DNA of 64,000 bases from Tropicimonas marinistellae (lineage in GTDB: Bacteria; Pseudomonadota; Alphaproteobacteria; Rhodobacterales; Rhodobacteraceae), in contig NZ_LNCI01000001.1 in the NCBI RefSeq assembly GCF_001509585.1, positions 124,001-188,000 on the forward strand, read 5' to 3'. Position numbers and translations under genes: made by a program. Positions 35,601 through 46,115 of this stretch are shown here, piece by piece; the stretch's first letter is position 1, and every line of letters starts with the position of its first letter. Under the pieces are notes generated by a model. It had not been told where the DNA came from, ran no database searches, and saw nothing but the letters and a program-made list of their open reading frames with translations.

Positions 35601-36755
35601 AGGCTCTTCGCGGAGTGCGCAGGTCGTGGCGATTTCGGCCAACGCTTCCATGTCGTCGGCTTCCGCAAAAGTGTCGGTGAGCCTGAGTGCAAGAAGGCGT
35701 TGCTGAGTGGTCGTCAGCCTTGCAATGGCGCTTCGGATCTGCGGGTCTTGCAGGACATCGGCGGGGCTTCGGCAGGGTTCGGACCTCAGTTGCGAACCGA
35801 ACGCGCGCTGGACTGCTTCGACTTTCATCACGTCGACGTCCGACTCAATGGGTTCCGGAACCGCCGCGCCCTGCGCGTCGGCAAACTCCCCTGCGGCGGG
35901 GATATCCCAAAGGCCATAAGTACCCACGGCCTGCGCAAGCCGCTTCCTGGCGGTTGCGCTCAGCCTCGAAACCACTCCGGCGTGCGTGGCATGTTCAATC
36001 GAGGAGATCAGCGCGAATGCGGTCGCCTCTTCGTCTGCCGCTATCGCACCGATGGTATCGACCAGCGCGTCGCGATCGAACATTACCGGATCCGCGCAAG
36101 GCCGTCCGTTGCACGTAAGCTGGAAGCTCGCCGTGTCGCCATCCGGAACATCTTGCCACATTGTGGCGGGCAATATGGCCACAACGCCGAGAGAGGTATT
36201 CTGGCAGCCGGCGGCATCGGCGATGTCGTGGCGCGTCACGTATCGTTGGGGCAGCTCGCACGGTGAGGAAACGCTTTCAATCCGGATAACTTGCGTGTCG
36301 TTGCCCGCCTCCACGCCCCACCCGGCAAGGGCGAACGCGGGCGTATGCTTCAGTTCTCCGTGTACATGCCGACCTTGACCAGAGGCACCATGAATGCGGA
36401 CATCGCGGACACCGCCGTAGAGATCGAACCAGCGAACCTGACCTTTGCTCGGGTGTGAAAGCCATGACAAAAGTGGGGAGTCGTCGAGGAAGATGGTCGC
36501 ACCTTCGTCAGCGAATTCGATGCGCAGATCGCTCCCGGTCGCCGAGAAGTCGCAAGCGATATGTGCCTCCTCCTCCCAGACCCGGTTCGCGCGGCGGTTC
36601 AACACGAGCAAATTTTCTGCTGCGCGAAACGAGAGGTGCAGCAGGATGTCCTGACCGGCTTCGTCGAAGAATGCGACGTTGGCATAATCGAAGCGGTCGA
36701 ACTCCAGCTTGCAGTCCCAGTGGGACCCGCCTGCCGTTTCAATACCAAGCAGCAC
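32697..36755 (-). CDS. Giant multidomain glycosyltransferase: galectin-like + helical region + GT31-like + second GT-A domain
   Basis: The 1352-residue product has no signal peptide or membrane segment. Residues 1-125 follow the galectin pattern: H40-x3-R44, N53-x6-W60-x2-E63, then beta strands to DLYGGVRDVRIHG. Residues about 230-785 are helical and unrecognised. Residues about 790-1000 look GT31-like: RVAAQRETWL, DSYEGLPRKVLAAVRW, the metal site DDD at 865-867, DGGTGYVLNR and EDKLIGDLL. Residues about 1085-1352 form another GT-A domain: VVISAARNEREMLPLFLRHY, DNCSDDGSLEY, VADVDEFLVL, and a late HFKYHAGFHEK, like GT92/Glyco_tranf_2_4. Galectin plus GT31 is known from plant galactosyltransferases. 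The substrate is unknown; the capsule locus context suggests capsule assembly. Confidence 0.85.
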   Translation of the reverse strand: MLLGIETAGGSHWDCKLEFDRFDYANVAFFDEAGQDILLHLSFRAAENLLVLNRRANRVWEEEAHIACDFSATGSDLRIEFADEGATIFLDDSPLLSWLSHPSKGQVRWFDLYGGVRDVRIHGASGQGRHVHGELKHTPAFALAGWGVEAGNDTQVIRIESVSSPCELPQRYVTRHDIADAAGCQNTSLGVVAILPATMWQDVPDGDTASFQLTCNGRPCADPVMFDRDALVDTIGAIAADEEATAFALISSIEHATHAGVVSRLSATARKRLAQAVGTYGLWDIPAAGEFADAQGAAVPEPIESDVDVMKVEAVQRAFGSQLRSEPCRSPADVLQDPQIRSAIARLTTTQQRLLALRLTDTFAEADDMEALAEIATTCALREEPAPDAAWARSFRLPYDLLAEDGDAVVGFFRWLEERPDDWVSRTSIAWAIKQIVTACPLCLDDSDREAAVRTYVEFVTWQARDYWQAPSCLNTLDAFVTVLSHLDRFSTNFQEWAIDRAWRLFWLSPTFWRRWDTDSGLTALHTDPRLNAARRAFDAATTIVLEGPDATSATPMTVAGTPDGERLVRELAATGWTGDDSAMMAVRQTHDLLLRRAALPGQNSPIAENQAELVAEAIRRHTPDILHNEYHHVQTRVGARVAALLEAPSEAPYAERLRGLQADLHLLAGRRSNFIGIAIALNLTSALLRCERNDDADITGTFACALIEAVQENDAEALTVSPAVRMAVFGLRQTAQVCVSDLAQRIVNILPAAEAEVPEPAKADTESRLPRDARSTFFDTVVIVFSCRALLDSRVAAQRETWLRDLKARGIPYLIAVGDGDGTVEGDVVYLDAPDSYEGLPRKVLAAVRWVYENTPFSHMLKIDDDCFLDVDRFFFGQSYRKFAYYGRGIQRLVGQTDRVWHVSRSGNDASAPEIDKSPEPSTYTDGGTGYVLNRTIMQILLRNSETEEGAQLILTSIMEDKLIGDLLWMTGILPDSEDYDSCVLRRPHSAGVPISRWMNAFLPGPASPAKIAHLDAAALQAKAAEHHSSGKLFPRKVWPTVAPAFVGWNHNALSLVGTEERLQKTNEQELVVISAARNEREMLPLFLRHYRTLGVKGFLIADNCSDDGSLEYLHEQPDVAVFSVDSDYANSEYGVAWQQALMANFRLNRWSLVADVDEFLVLANGETSLPEVVSSGALGNADAARVFMLDLYPAGPLAEANFDDSDPFAVATHVDREPFRAETAFSGPFSNARTWTSNLRHRLLANSRPDLFVAQKYALLRYRPWMRLTAGLHFLAEAEVAQREFIFAHFKYHAGFHEKIRREIRRKQHFNNAEEYRRYRDLMSEGQDVLFDPDVSVPWRECEWVRERLR

Positions 36756-36807
36756 TGCTCGAACTCCCTATCTGGTTTGGGCAACACCCATCACAACTTG
36801 GGCTGAA

Positions 36808-38211
36808 CTACAATCGGTCGGGCAGGGTGTGGTGCATAAGATCCTGCCAACGCCATATACGGTTAGGCACCTCGCCCGTCTTCTGTGCATCTTCCGCAAA
36901 AGCAGGATCGGGATCGCCACGAGCAAGCGCCACCAACCGTGGCCGGAGTGAGCCCGGCGTCGCGACCCTGTCGCCTGCGTTCAGAAACATTGCGAAGGCG
37001 CCCTTGGCCGCGACAAGCCCGGCCGCCTTCGTTCCGGCCGTTGCGAGAGCGACCCGGTCGACCACCTTGCAATCTCGCATCGTGCCCACAAGTGCGCGGA
37101 TCCGGTCCCGCTCTGAGGTCGACATCTCTGCGGGAACAACGATTGTCTCGAAATCGCGAACTGGCAGACGCGAAAGCGCCTGGAGCGTGCGTATCAGCGC
37201 ATCGGTCTCGTGGCGTCGGACCTGGACAACGATGCTCAACGCAAGTCGGCCGGCAATACGCCATCCCCACAGTGGATCGATGAATGAATCCCACGAACCG
37301 TCGAACTCCAATCCGTTGTCACGGAAATAGTCGCTGCACGCCGCGATATACCGGTCGCGGAGGTCTGGATCGGCGATAGGAAGGCTGCGCTCGTAGATCA
37401 ATCGTGTCGCGATGCGTGCGAATGCCGGCTTGCGGCCCGGGCGGTAGTCGTCCGTCATCCTGGAGCGGATCTCGTCGAGGATTCGGAATTGCTCAAAGAC
37501 CCGGTCCGAACCCTCCGCCGTGATCTGACCCGCGCGCCCCTGGGTTTGCCAGTAGAGCGGTTGCGGAACATATGCCAGCCGGTTCGTCCGGCAGGCGACA
37601 TCATAGAAATAAGGGTGATCCTCGTAGTAGATCCCCTCGATGAACCGCAGTCCCTCAACAAGACGCCGCCGGTAGAGCTTGTTCCATGCTGATGGGAAGT
37701 GAGGGATCACATCGCCCCAGTCTCGCAGCGCGAAAACCTTGGTTCTCGGGCTTGCCGCCGCGGGAAACGACACGCCATGGATCGCCGTGTGATCGTGCGT
37801 TGACCCGTCGGGTAGACAGAAGCGCACCGCACATGCCGCCCAATCCGCGCCGGTTCTACGTACAGCGGCGAAGAGATCGAAGAGATAGTTCGGCGCAATC
37901 CGGTCGTCGCTGTCCACGAATGCGATGAAGTCGCCGCGCACCCTTTCCAGCCCAGTGTTCCGAGCTGCCGAAAGGCCACCATTTGCGCGGGTGATCACGC
38001 GAAAGCGGGGATCTTCGTCAATCGCCGCCCAGATTTCAGAGCGGCTCGTGTCGGTCGATCCGTCGTCCACGACGATTGCTTCGAAATCGGCGAAAGTCTG
38101 GGCGCGAATACTTGCAATACAGGGGCCCACGTAGCGCGCGACGTTGAAGACCGGGACAATGATGGAAATCCGCGGCCGCTTGGAAAGTGAGAATTCGGAC
38201 CTATCGAACAT
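36808..38211 (-). CDS. GT2 glycosyltransferase with degenerate second GT-A half
   Basis: The 467-residue product opens with a complete GT2 domain: RISIIVPVFNVARYVGPCIA, VVDDGSTDTS, GGLSAARNTGLE, FVDSDDRIAP and an EDHPY motif with the catalytic acid. From about residue 330 a second, shortened GT-A-like segment begins (ALSIVVQVRRHETDALIRTL, later GAFAMFLNAGDRVATPGSL), in which the DxD position reads NAGD, so it is probably not catalytic. It is on the same strand as the large gene upstream of it and as glf. Substrate unknown; likely a capsule glycosyltransferase. Confidence 0.87.
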   Translation of the reverse strand: MFDRSEFSLSKRPRISIIVPVFNVARYVGPCIASIRAQTFADFEAIVVDDGSTDTSRSEIWAAIDEDPRFRVITRANGGLSAARNTGLERVRGDFIAFVDSDDRIAPNYLFDLFAAVRRTGADWAACAVRFCLPDGSTHDHTAIHGVSFPAAASPRTKVFALRDWGDVIPHFPSAWNKLYRRRLVEGLRFIEGIYYEDHPYFYDVACRTNRLAYVPQPLYWQTQGRAGQITAEGSDRVFEQFRILDEIRSRMTDDYRPGRKPAFARIATRLIYERSLPIADPDLRDRYIAACSDYFRDNGLEFDGSWDSFIDPLWGWRIAGRLALSIVVQVRRHETDALIRTLQALSRLPVRDFETIVVPAEMSTSERDRIRALVGTMRDCKVVDRVALATAGTKAAGLVAAKGAFAMFLNAGDRVATPGSLRPRLVALARGDPDPAFAEDAQKTGEVPNRIWRWQDLMHHTLPDRL

Positions 38212-38251
38212 CGTGCCGCCGCATCACTCGAAGTGCCAGGCGGGTCCGCCG

Positions 38252-41051
<2,800 letters not shown>

Positions 41052-41198
41052 TTCCAGATGCCTGTGGTCCCGGTTCTTTTGCCTGCCTTGGATCCTGAAC
41101 TCCTGCCCGCTCCGTCGCCACGGCGCGGGCTTGCCGTCAGCGCGACATATGCCGCAATTGGGCGCGTTTGGCTATCCGAATGCGGCACGCTTTGCTGG

Positions 41199-42710
41199 TC
41201 AGTTTACGTCCTCGCCGGCATAATGTGCCAGCAGGTCGCTAATGTGGGTCTCCAGCGATACAGGAGCCATCGCATCAGCCCAGTAGCCCGCAAGGTCGAT
41301 CTCTCCCGACAGGATTGCCGCAAGTCGCGCGTGCAGGCTCGTGACGTCCTCAGAACGAAAGACCATCGCGTCGCTGCGTCCTAGCTCCTGAGCGCCACCG
41401 CGGTTGGCTGTCAGAATGGGAATGTGCCGACTGTGCATCTCGATGGCAACTTGGGGCAGATTGTCCTCCCACAATACCGGCACTATCCCGAAATCGGTAG
41501 TTTCCAGAATGCCGTCCATCTCGTTGCGCTGGTATCCGTCGTGCCAGGTGAGCGAGGCAAACCTCGGGCGCAGACGCTCGAATGTAGCCAATACGTTTGG
41601 ATCCCGGCCGGCCGCCGCGAAGACGAGGTGCAGACGCGCTGCAAGCGCGGGGTCGAGCGTTTCCAGTGCTTCCAGCAGGAAGTAAAACCCCTTGTCGCGC
41701 CGCATGTAGCCAAGGTAGGCCATCTCGGCCGTACCGTCAGCGCGCAGCAGTGAACTGCGCGGGGAGGTTTCGGCATATCGTGCCGCATGGTCGGAGCCGA
41801 TGTAGCTGGTGTGCAACAAGTCCGGTCTGATTCCATGTGCCTCTGCGATCTGCCGGACTCTGTCGGAGACGCATAAAACCCGATCACAGTTTTCATTGAT
41901 CAGTTCAACGAAACGCGATCGGCGCTCCCGGAAGGCGCGCGCAGCTTCCGGCGAACCAGTCGGGCCAGCCTGCGCGTCGAAAGGGGCTTCGGCTTCGTGC
42001 TTGGTGGCCGCGACTGACCTTTTCGCGTTCGCCACCTTGCGAATTGACCGGATACCAAGGCGCATCAAGGGGCCCGCGGCATTGTCGTAGATTGGCGTGC
42101 CGGGACCGGCGCCATTCTTGTGCAGCGCGAGGTTCACCGCATTCGAAAGGCGCACCATTCTCGGATTCGGCTTGAACGGCAGGCATCGCACACATTTCGA
42201 CCCCTCTGCATAGCTGTCGCAATGCGCAGCTTCGCGGTACCAGAAATTCACCTGAGGGCAGAACGGATAGTAGTTGTGCAGAGATAGCACGAAGAGGGTG
42301 CCCGGCAGCGCCTTGCGCAACTCGAGGACTTCGGCCGGTAGTCCTTCAAGGTTGTTGAAATGGATCACGTCGAATGGGCCGTTGGTGCGAACGAAGTCCG
42401 AAAAAGCGTCAAGCGTCGCTGCATCGGACACCTGCGCAGGGTGGCCAAAGGAATGGTGTGATGGCGACAGGCACGCGGAGTTGACGATCTCGAACCGTCG
42501 ATGCCGGTCCTGTGCGGGTCCGTGGGCGACCTTCGTCCAGCGTGGGGGGCGGTGCCGGAGATCATGCGCCAGCCCGCTCGACAGGAACAGGCAGTCTATG
42601 CCCTTGCGCCGATCGAGTTCGGCAAGCACGTTTCGCTGATACTGGCTGACGCCACCACCACGGTTCTGGTCGTCCAGGTAGTCGACCCAGTTGTAGTAGA
42701 GAAGTTTCAT
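41199..42710 (-). CDS. GT4-type glycosyltransferase, tandem copy 2
   Basis: The 503-residue paralogue of the gene at 39477 starts MKLLYYNWVDYLDDQNRGGG and shares HSFGH, HFNNLEGLPAEV, SLHNYYPFCPQVNFW, the SKCVRCL cysteine pair, YLGYMRRDKGFYFLLEAL and GIVPVLWEDNLPQVAIEMHS. It is a GT-B enzyme using an NDP-sugar. Differences concentrate in the middle (about residues 190-260), where copy 1 also varies. ccggag lies just before the ATG. Divergence is old enough that the DNA repeat is not obvious, so the copies probably make different linkages. Confidence 0.88.
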   Translation of the reverse strand: MKLLYYNWVDYLDDQNRGGGVSQYQRNVLAELDRRKGIDCLFLSSGLAHDLRHRPPRWTKVAHGPAQDRHRRFEIVNSACLSPSHHSFGHPAQVSDAATLDAFSDFVRTNGPFDVIHFNNLEGLPAEVLELRKALPGTLFVLSLHNYYPFCPQVNFWYREAAHCDSYAEGSKCVRCLPFKPNPRMVRLSNAVNLALHKNGAGPGTPIYDNAAGPLMRLGIRSIRKVANAKRSVAATKHEAEAPFDAQAGPTGSPEAARAFRERRSRFVELINENCDRVLCVSDRVRQIAEAHGIRPDLLHTSYIGSDHAARYAETSPRSSLLRADGTAEMAYLGYMRRDKGFYFLLEALETLDPALAARLHLVFAAAGRDPNVLATFERLRPRFASLTWHDGYQRNEMDGILETTDFGIVPVLWEDNLPQVAIEMHSRHIPILTANRGGAQELGRSDAMVFRSEDVTSLHARLAAILSGEIDLAGYWADAMAPVSLETHISDLLAHYAGEDVN

Positions 42711-42771
42711 GTTCTCCGGTGGTTATCGTTCTTCTGAATTGCGCCGGGCCAAGATATGGCCGTCCATTGCA

Positions 42772-43599
42772 TCAGCGATTCAGGATGTCGCGGTGGTAGC
42801 GGTACAGCAACACCAGGCCTAGAACAAGGCAAGCGAGACCAACCCCCATGACATAAAGCGGCGAGGCGTAATGGGCATCGTATGTCGCATAAAACCCGCG
42901 TCGCATGAGTCCGATGACATGGATGAGGGGGTTGTAAAGGACCTGATCCTGGTACTGTTGTGGGACCTCGTCGAACACGTAGAGGACGCACGAGATCAGC
43001 AGGAGCGGTCGCGTGAGTATGGACCACGCAGACGTCCAGAGAGGCGAAATCGAGAACAGGAAGGAGTTTAGCGTACCGATACCGAGACCGAGGAAACCCG
43101 ACAGGAATAACGATGCCGCAATCGCCGTGAAATCGCGGATCGTCGTGAGATTGAAGATCACGTGAATTCCCGTGATGATGATGCAGAACACCATGAAATG
43201 CGTCAGGAAATTGAGCAAGAAACGGGCGATGATCGCATCGGTAAACTGAACGCCAGGGTACTGAAGCAATGCGCGAGAGTATTGCAGTGATTTGGCGACC
43301 TTCATCGCCGTTGATAGCGCCAGTGAAAAGGGCAGGAACCCCGTGGCGTAGAACAAGGCAAAGTTCGAGCCAAGGGACGGAGTCCGGATTTTCAAGCCGA
43401 CCGAGATGACGAAGGTGAACATGGCGATGGCGCCAACCGGTTCCAGAATCGCCCAAAGGTATCCGCCCGGGCTCCGACCGTAAGTCGTCTGCATCTCACG
43501 CATCATCAGAGCCAAAATCGTCCGTGACGTGCGGAAACTCCGCGGGCGTGCAGCGGGTTTTAGGGTCGGGATCTGTGTATCGGGCACCGTATCGGTCAT
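42772..43599 (-). CDS. kpsM: ABC-2 type capsule polysaccharide permease (KpsM-like)
   Basis: The 275-residue integral membrane protein has about six hydrophobic segments and the ABC2_membrane family pattern: TILALMMREMQTTYGRSPGG at the cytoplasmic N-terminus, YLWAILEPVGAIAMFTFVIS, and a C-terminal LACLVLGLVLLYRYHRDIL. This matches KpsM/CtrC/RkpT capsule permeases, which pair with a KpsT-type ATPase. It is divergent from kpsE at 43694, with only 94 bases between starts that should hold both promoters. The ATPase is on the other strand, which is unusual for kpsMT but still local. Confidence 0.9.
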   Translation of the reverse strand: MTDTVPDTQIPTLKPAARPRSFRTSRTILALMMREMQTTYGRSPGGYLWAILEPVGAIAMFTFVISVGLKIRTPSLGSNFALFYATGFLPFSLALSTAMKVAKSLQYSRALLQYPGVQFTDAIIARFLLNFLTHFMVFCIIITGIHVIFNLTTIRDFTAIAASLFLSGFLGLGIGTLNSFLFSISPLWTSAWSILTRPLLLISCVLYVFDEVPQQYQDQVLYNPLIHVIGLMRRGFYATYDAHYASPLYVMGVGLACLVLGLVLLYRYHRDILNR

Positions 43600-43693
43600 G
43601 CGTTGTTGGATCGCGCCACTGGATTAACTCGGCGGGACTATGTAGGAAGGAAAGGAAGTCTTCCATGACTTTATTGGTTTGCAGGAACGAACC

Positions 43694-45424
43694 GTGAGCA
43701 AGAACGAAGCAGCCGGGCCTCGAGCGACCACGGCGCCGACGTCAGGAAAAGATGATGGTTTGCCGGAAGATCTGCCGGGCGATAGCGCGCAGGGTGGCGC
43801 CGCCGTGGTAAAGGTTCTGCGGCATGACCGAGCTGCGCCGGATGGTACTGCGACCGGCAACGCACCTCGCATCAAACTGCCGGCACAACTGGATGAACCG
43901 TCGGAGCTTCCGGGTCAGCGCGGGCGGCTCAACTTGCGTGCGACCAGAGACGATGTGCGCCTGCGCGGTGGCGGTTCCGTCAAGATCGCGCCTCTTGCTG
44001 GGTCCGGCGAAGACGTTCCACAAGACGTGCCGCCGGACGGCGAACGACAATCGTCTGCGCGTTCGTCGAAGACGTCTCCGCCTGCCGACGGGGCCGGAGC
44101 GGCTGGAAAGGGGCGAAAGAAGAGGTCTGGCACGATTACAGAGAGCGTAGCGCAGGGAGGAAACCGGCCGGGGAAAGCTGGTGCCAAAGGCAAGTCCGCC
44201 TCGCAGGAAAAGGGGTCCAAGAATCGGCGCCGAAAGGGCGGACGGGCGAACCAACTCAACGTTTCACCGCGGAAGGCCGGCGCGCCAGCCTTTCCAGTTA
44301 TGCCGCCTGCTCCGGTTGCGAAACGAAAGCAGCGCCATGTCGGAGTTATGCTCAGTTTCCTGCTTCTCGTGGCCCTGCCGTGCGCGGTCGTTGCATGGTA
44401 TCTCTACGAGCGTGCCGCTGATCAATACGGTTCCAGTATGGGTTTCTCGGTTCGCAAGGAGGACTCTGCCTCGGCCTCTGAAATGATTGGCGGTATTCTG
44501 GATATCGGCGGAAGCGGTGGTTCGGATGCTGATATCCTCTACGAGTACATCCAGAGCCAGGCCCTTGTGGAAAAGATCGATGCGCAGGTGGATCTGCGCA
44601 GTATCTACTCTAAGCCCGACAACGACTGGTACTTCACCATAGAGCCCGATGCACCGATCGAAGACCTCGTGCGTTACTGGCGTCGCATGGTGACGATCTA
44701 CTACGACGGCGGTTCCGGGCTGATCGAAACACGCGTCTTGGCGTTCACTCCGGAAGACGCGCAAGCTGTTTCATTGGCGATTTACGAGGAGAGCACGGAC
44801 ACGATCAACCGGCTCACCAGTATCGCGCGGGACGACACCACGCGATATGCTCGCGATGAACTTGCGCTGGCCGAGAAGCGGCTTCGCGAGGCGCGAACGG
44901 CGTTGACGGAATTCCGTGCGCGCACGCAGATCGTGGATCCGTCAATCGACGTGCAGGGTCAGATGGGACTGTTGACGACGCTGCAGGGACAACTCGCGGA
45001 GGCGTTGATCGAGCTGGATCTGCTTCGCGACAACACGCGGAGCGAGGACCCGCGTATCCGGCAAGCGGAACAGCGGATCGCCGTGATCGAAAAACGCATC
45101 GGCGAAGAACGGAGCAAGATCGGAATCGGGACAAGCGGGCGGGACAACCAGGCTTTCGCCACGCTGGTGGGCGAGTACGAGTCCCTGACCGTGGATCGGG
45201 AATTCGCCGAACAGACCTACCTCGCGGCGCAGGCCAATTTCGATGCCGCCCAAGCCGAGGCGCAACGAAAGAGCCGGTACCTCGCTGCCTATACCTATCC
45301 GACCCTGGCCGAGAGTTCGGAGTACCCGCAGCGTATGACCCTGCTGGGTGTGTTTGCCCTGTTTGCCATCGGGGCCTGGTCTGTCGGGGCGCTCGTTTAC
45401 TACAGCATACGGGATCGACGATAG
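43694..45424 (+). CDS. kpsE: Capsule export inner membrane protein (KpsE/CtrB-like) with long basic N-terminal extension
   Basis: The 576-residue product starts at GTG with gcaggaacg upstream. Residues 1-210 are low-complexity, rich in Lys, Arg, Gly, Ser and Pro, with no fold visible. A membrane helix follows at about 216-237 (VGVMLSFLLLVALPCAVVAW), then a KpsE-like domain with a periplasmic coiled coil (LALAEKRLREARTALTEFRA; RQAEQRIAVIEKRIGEERSK) and a C-terminal helix. KpsE family proteins are usually 350-400 residues, so the extension is an addition. KpsE bridges the ABC exporter to the outer membrane export protein. Confidence 0.88.
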   Translation: MSKNEAAGPRATTAPTSGKDDGLPEDLPGDSAQGGAAVVKVLRHDRAAPDGTATGNAPRIKLPAQLDEPSELPGQRGRLNLRATRDDVRLRGGGSVKIAPLAGSGEDVPQDVPPDGERQSSARSSKTSPPADGAGAAGKGRKKRSGTITESVAQGGNRPGKAGAKGKSASQEKGSKNRRRKGGRANQLNVSPRKAGAPAFPVMPPAPVAKRKQRHVGVMLSFLLLVALPCAVVAWYLYERAADQYGSSMGFSVRKEDSASASEMIGGILDIGGSGGSDADILYEYIQSQALVEKIDAQVDLRSIYSKPDNDWYFTIEPDAPIEDLVRYWRRMVTIYYDGGSGLIETRVLAFTPEDAQAVSLAIYEESTDTINRLTSIARDDTTRYARDELALAEKRLREARTALTEFRARTQIVDPSIDVQGQMGLLTTLQGQLAEALIELDLLRDNTRSEDPRIRQAEQRIAVIEKRIGEERSKIGIGTSGRDNQAFATLVGEYESLTVDREFAEQTYLAAQANFDAAQAEAQRKSRYLAAYTYPTLAESSEYPQRMTLLGVFALFAIGAWSVGALVYYSIRDRR

Positions 45425-45434
45425 GGCTGCCGAT

Positions 45435-46115
45435 GTGATCAGACTATCCGACCTCAGCAAGACGTTTTACACAGGCGGCAACCGGAAAGTGGTACTGGAC
45501 AACGTGAACGCTGTATTCCCGACGGGCGAGAGCGTTGCCCTTATCGGCCGCAACGGCGCCGGCAAGTCGAGCCTGATGAAAATCATCGCCGGAACGATGG
45601 ATCCCGACAACGGTGTCGTGAGTTCCGACGGAACGATATCGTGGCCGGTCGGGTTTGCCGGTAGCTTCCACGCCGAACTGACCGGTGCCCAGAACATCCG
45701 CTTTGTGGCGCGTGTCTATGGCATCGACACGGATTCGCTTCTGGAGTTCGTGGCCCATTTCGCCGAATTGGGCGAGCATTTCCACATGCCTGTTCGAACA
45801 TACTCCTCCGGGATGCGCGCGCGGCTCGCCTTTGGCCTGTCCATGGGGGTCGACTTCGACACCTACCTCGTGGACGAAAGCACCGCAGTGGGGGATGCTG
45901 CCTTCCGCTCGAAAAGCAAGGAATACTTCCTTGACCGTCTGTCCAAAAGTAGCGCAATCGTGGTGAGCCACGGCATGAAACTGCTGCGCCAAATTTGCAC
46001 ATCGGGGGCGGTGTTGGAAAATGGAAAGCTCGTGTACTACGACAAGGTCGAAGACGCGATTGCGCACCACGAATATAACATGAATAGTTCGCAGGATGAC
46101 GAGGACGAAGTCTAA
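45435..46115 (+). CDS. kpsT: ABC capsule exporter ATPase (KpsT-like)
   Basis: The 226-residue ATPase has Walker A GRNGAGKSS, the signature YSSGMRARLAFG and Walker B DTYLVDESTAVGD, all typical of KpsT/CtrD. The GTG start at 45435 is 11 bases after kpsE. The C-terminus is short, without the sugar-binding domain found in Wzt. That argues for export of a capsule whose end signal is a lipid anchor rather than a modified sugar. It overlaps the downstream epimerase gene by 20 bases. Confidence 0.93.
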   Translation: MIRLSDLSKTFYTGGNRKVVLDNVNAVFPTGESVALIGRNGAGKSSLMKIIAGTMDPDNGVVSSDGTISWPVGFAGSFHAELTGAQNIRFVARVYGIDTDSLLEFVAHFAELGEHFHMPVRTYSSGMRARLAFGLSMGVDFDTYLVDESTAVGDAAFRSKSKEYFLDRLSKSSAIVVSHGMKLLRQICTSGAVLENGKLVYYDKVEDAIAHHEYNMNSSQDDEDEV

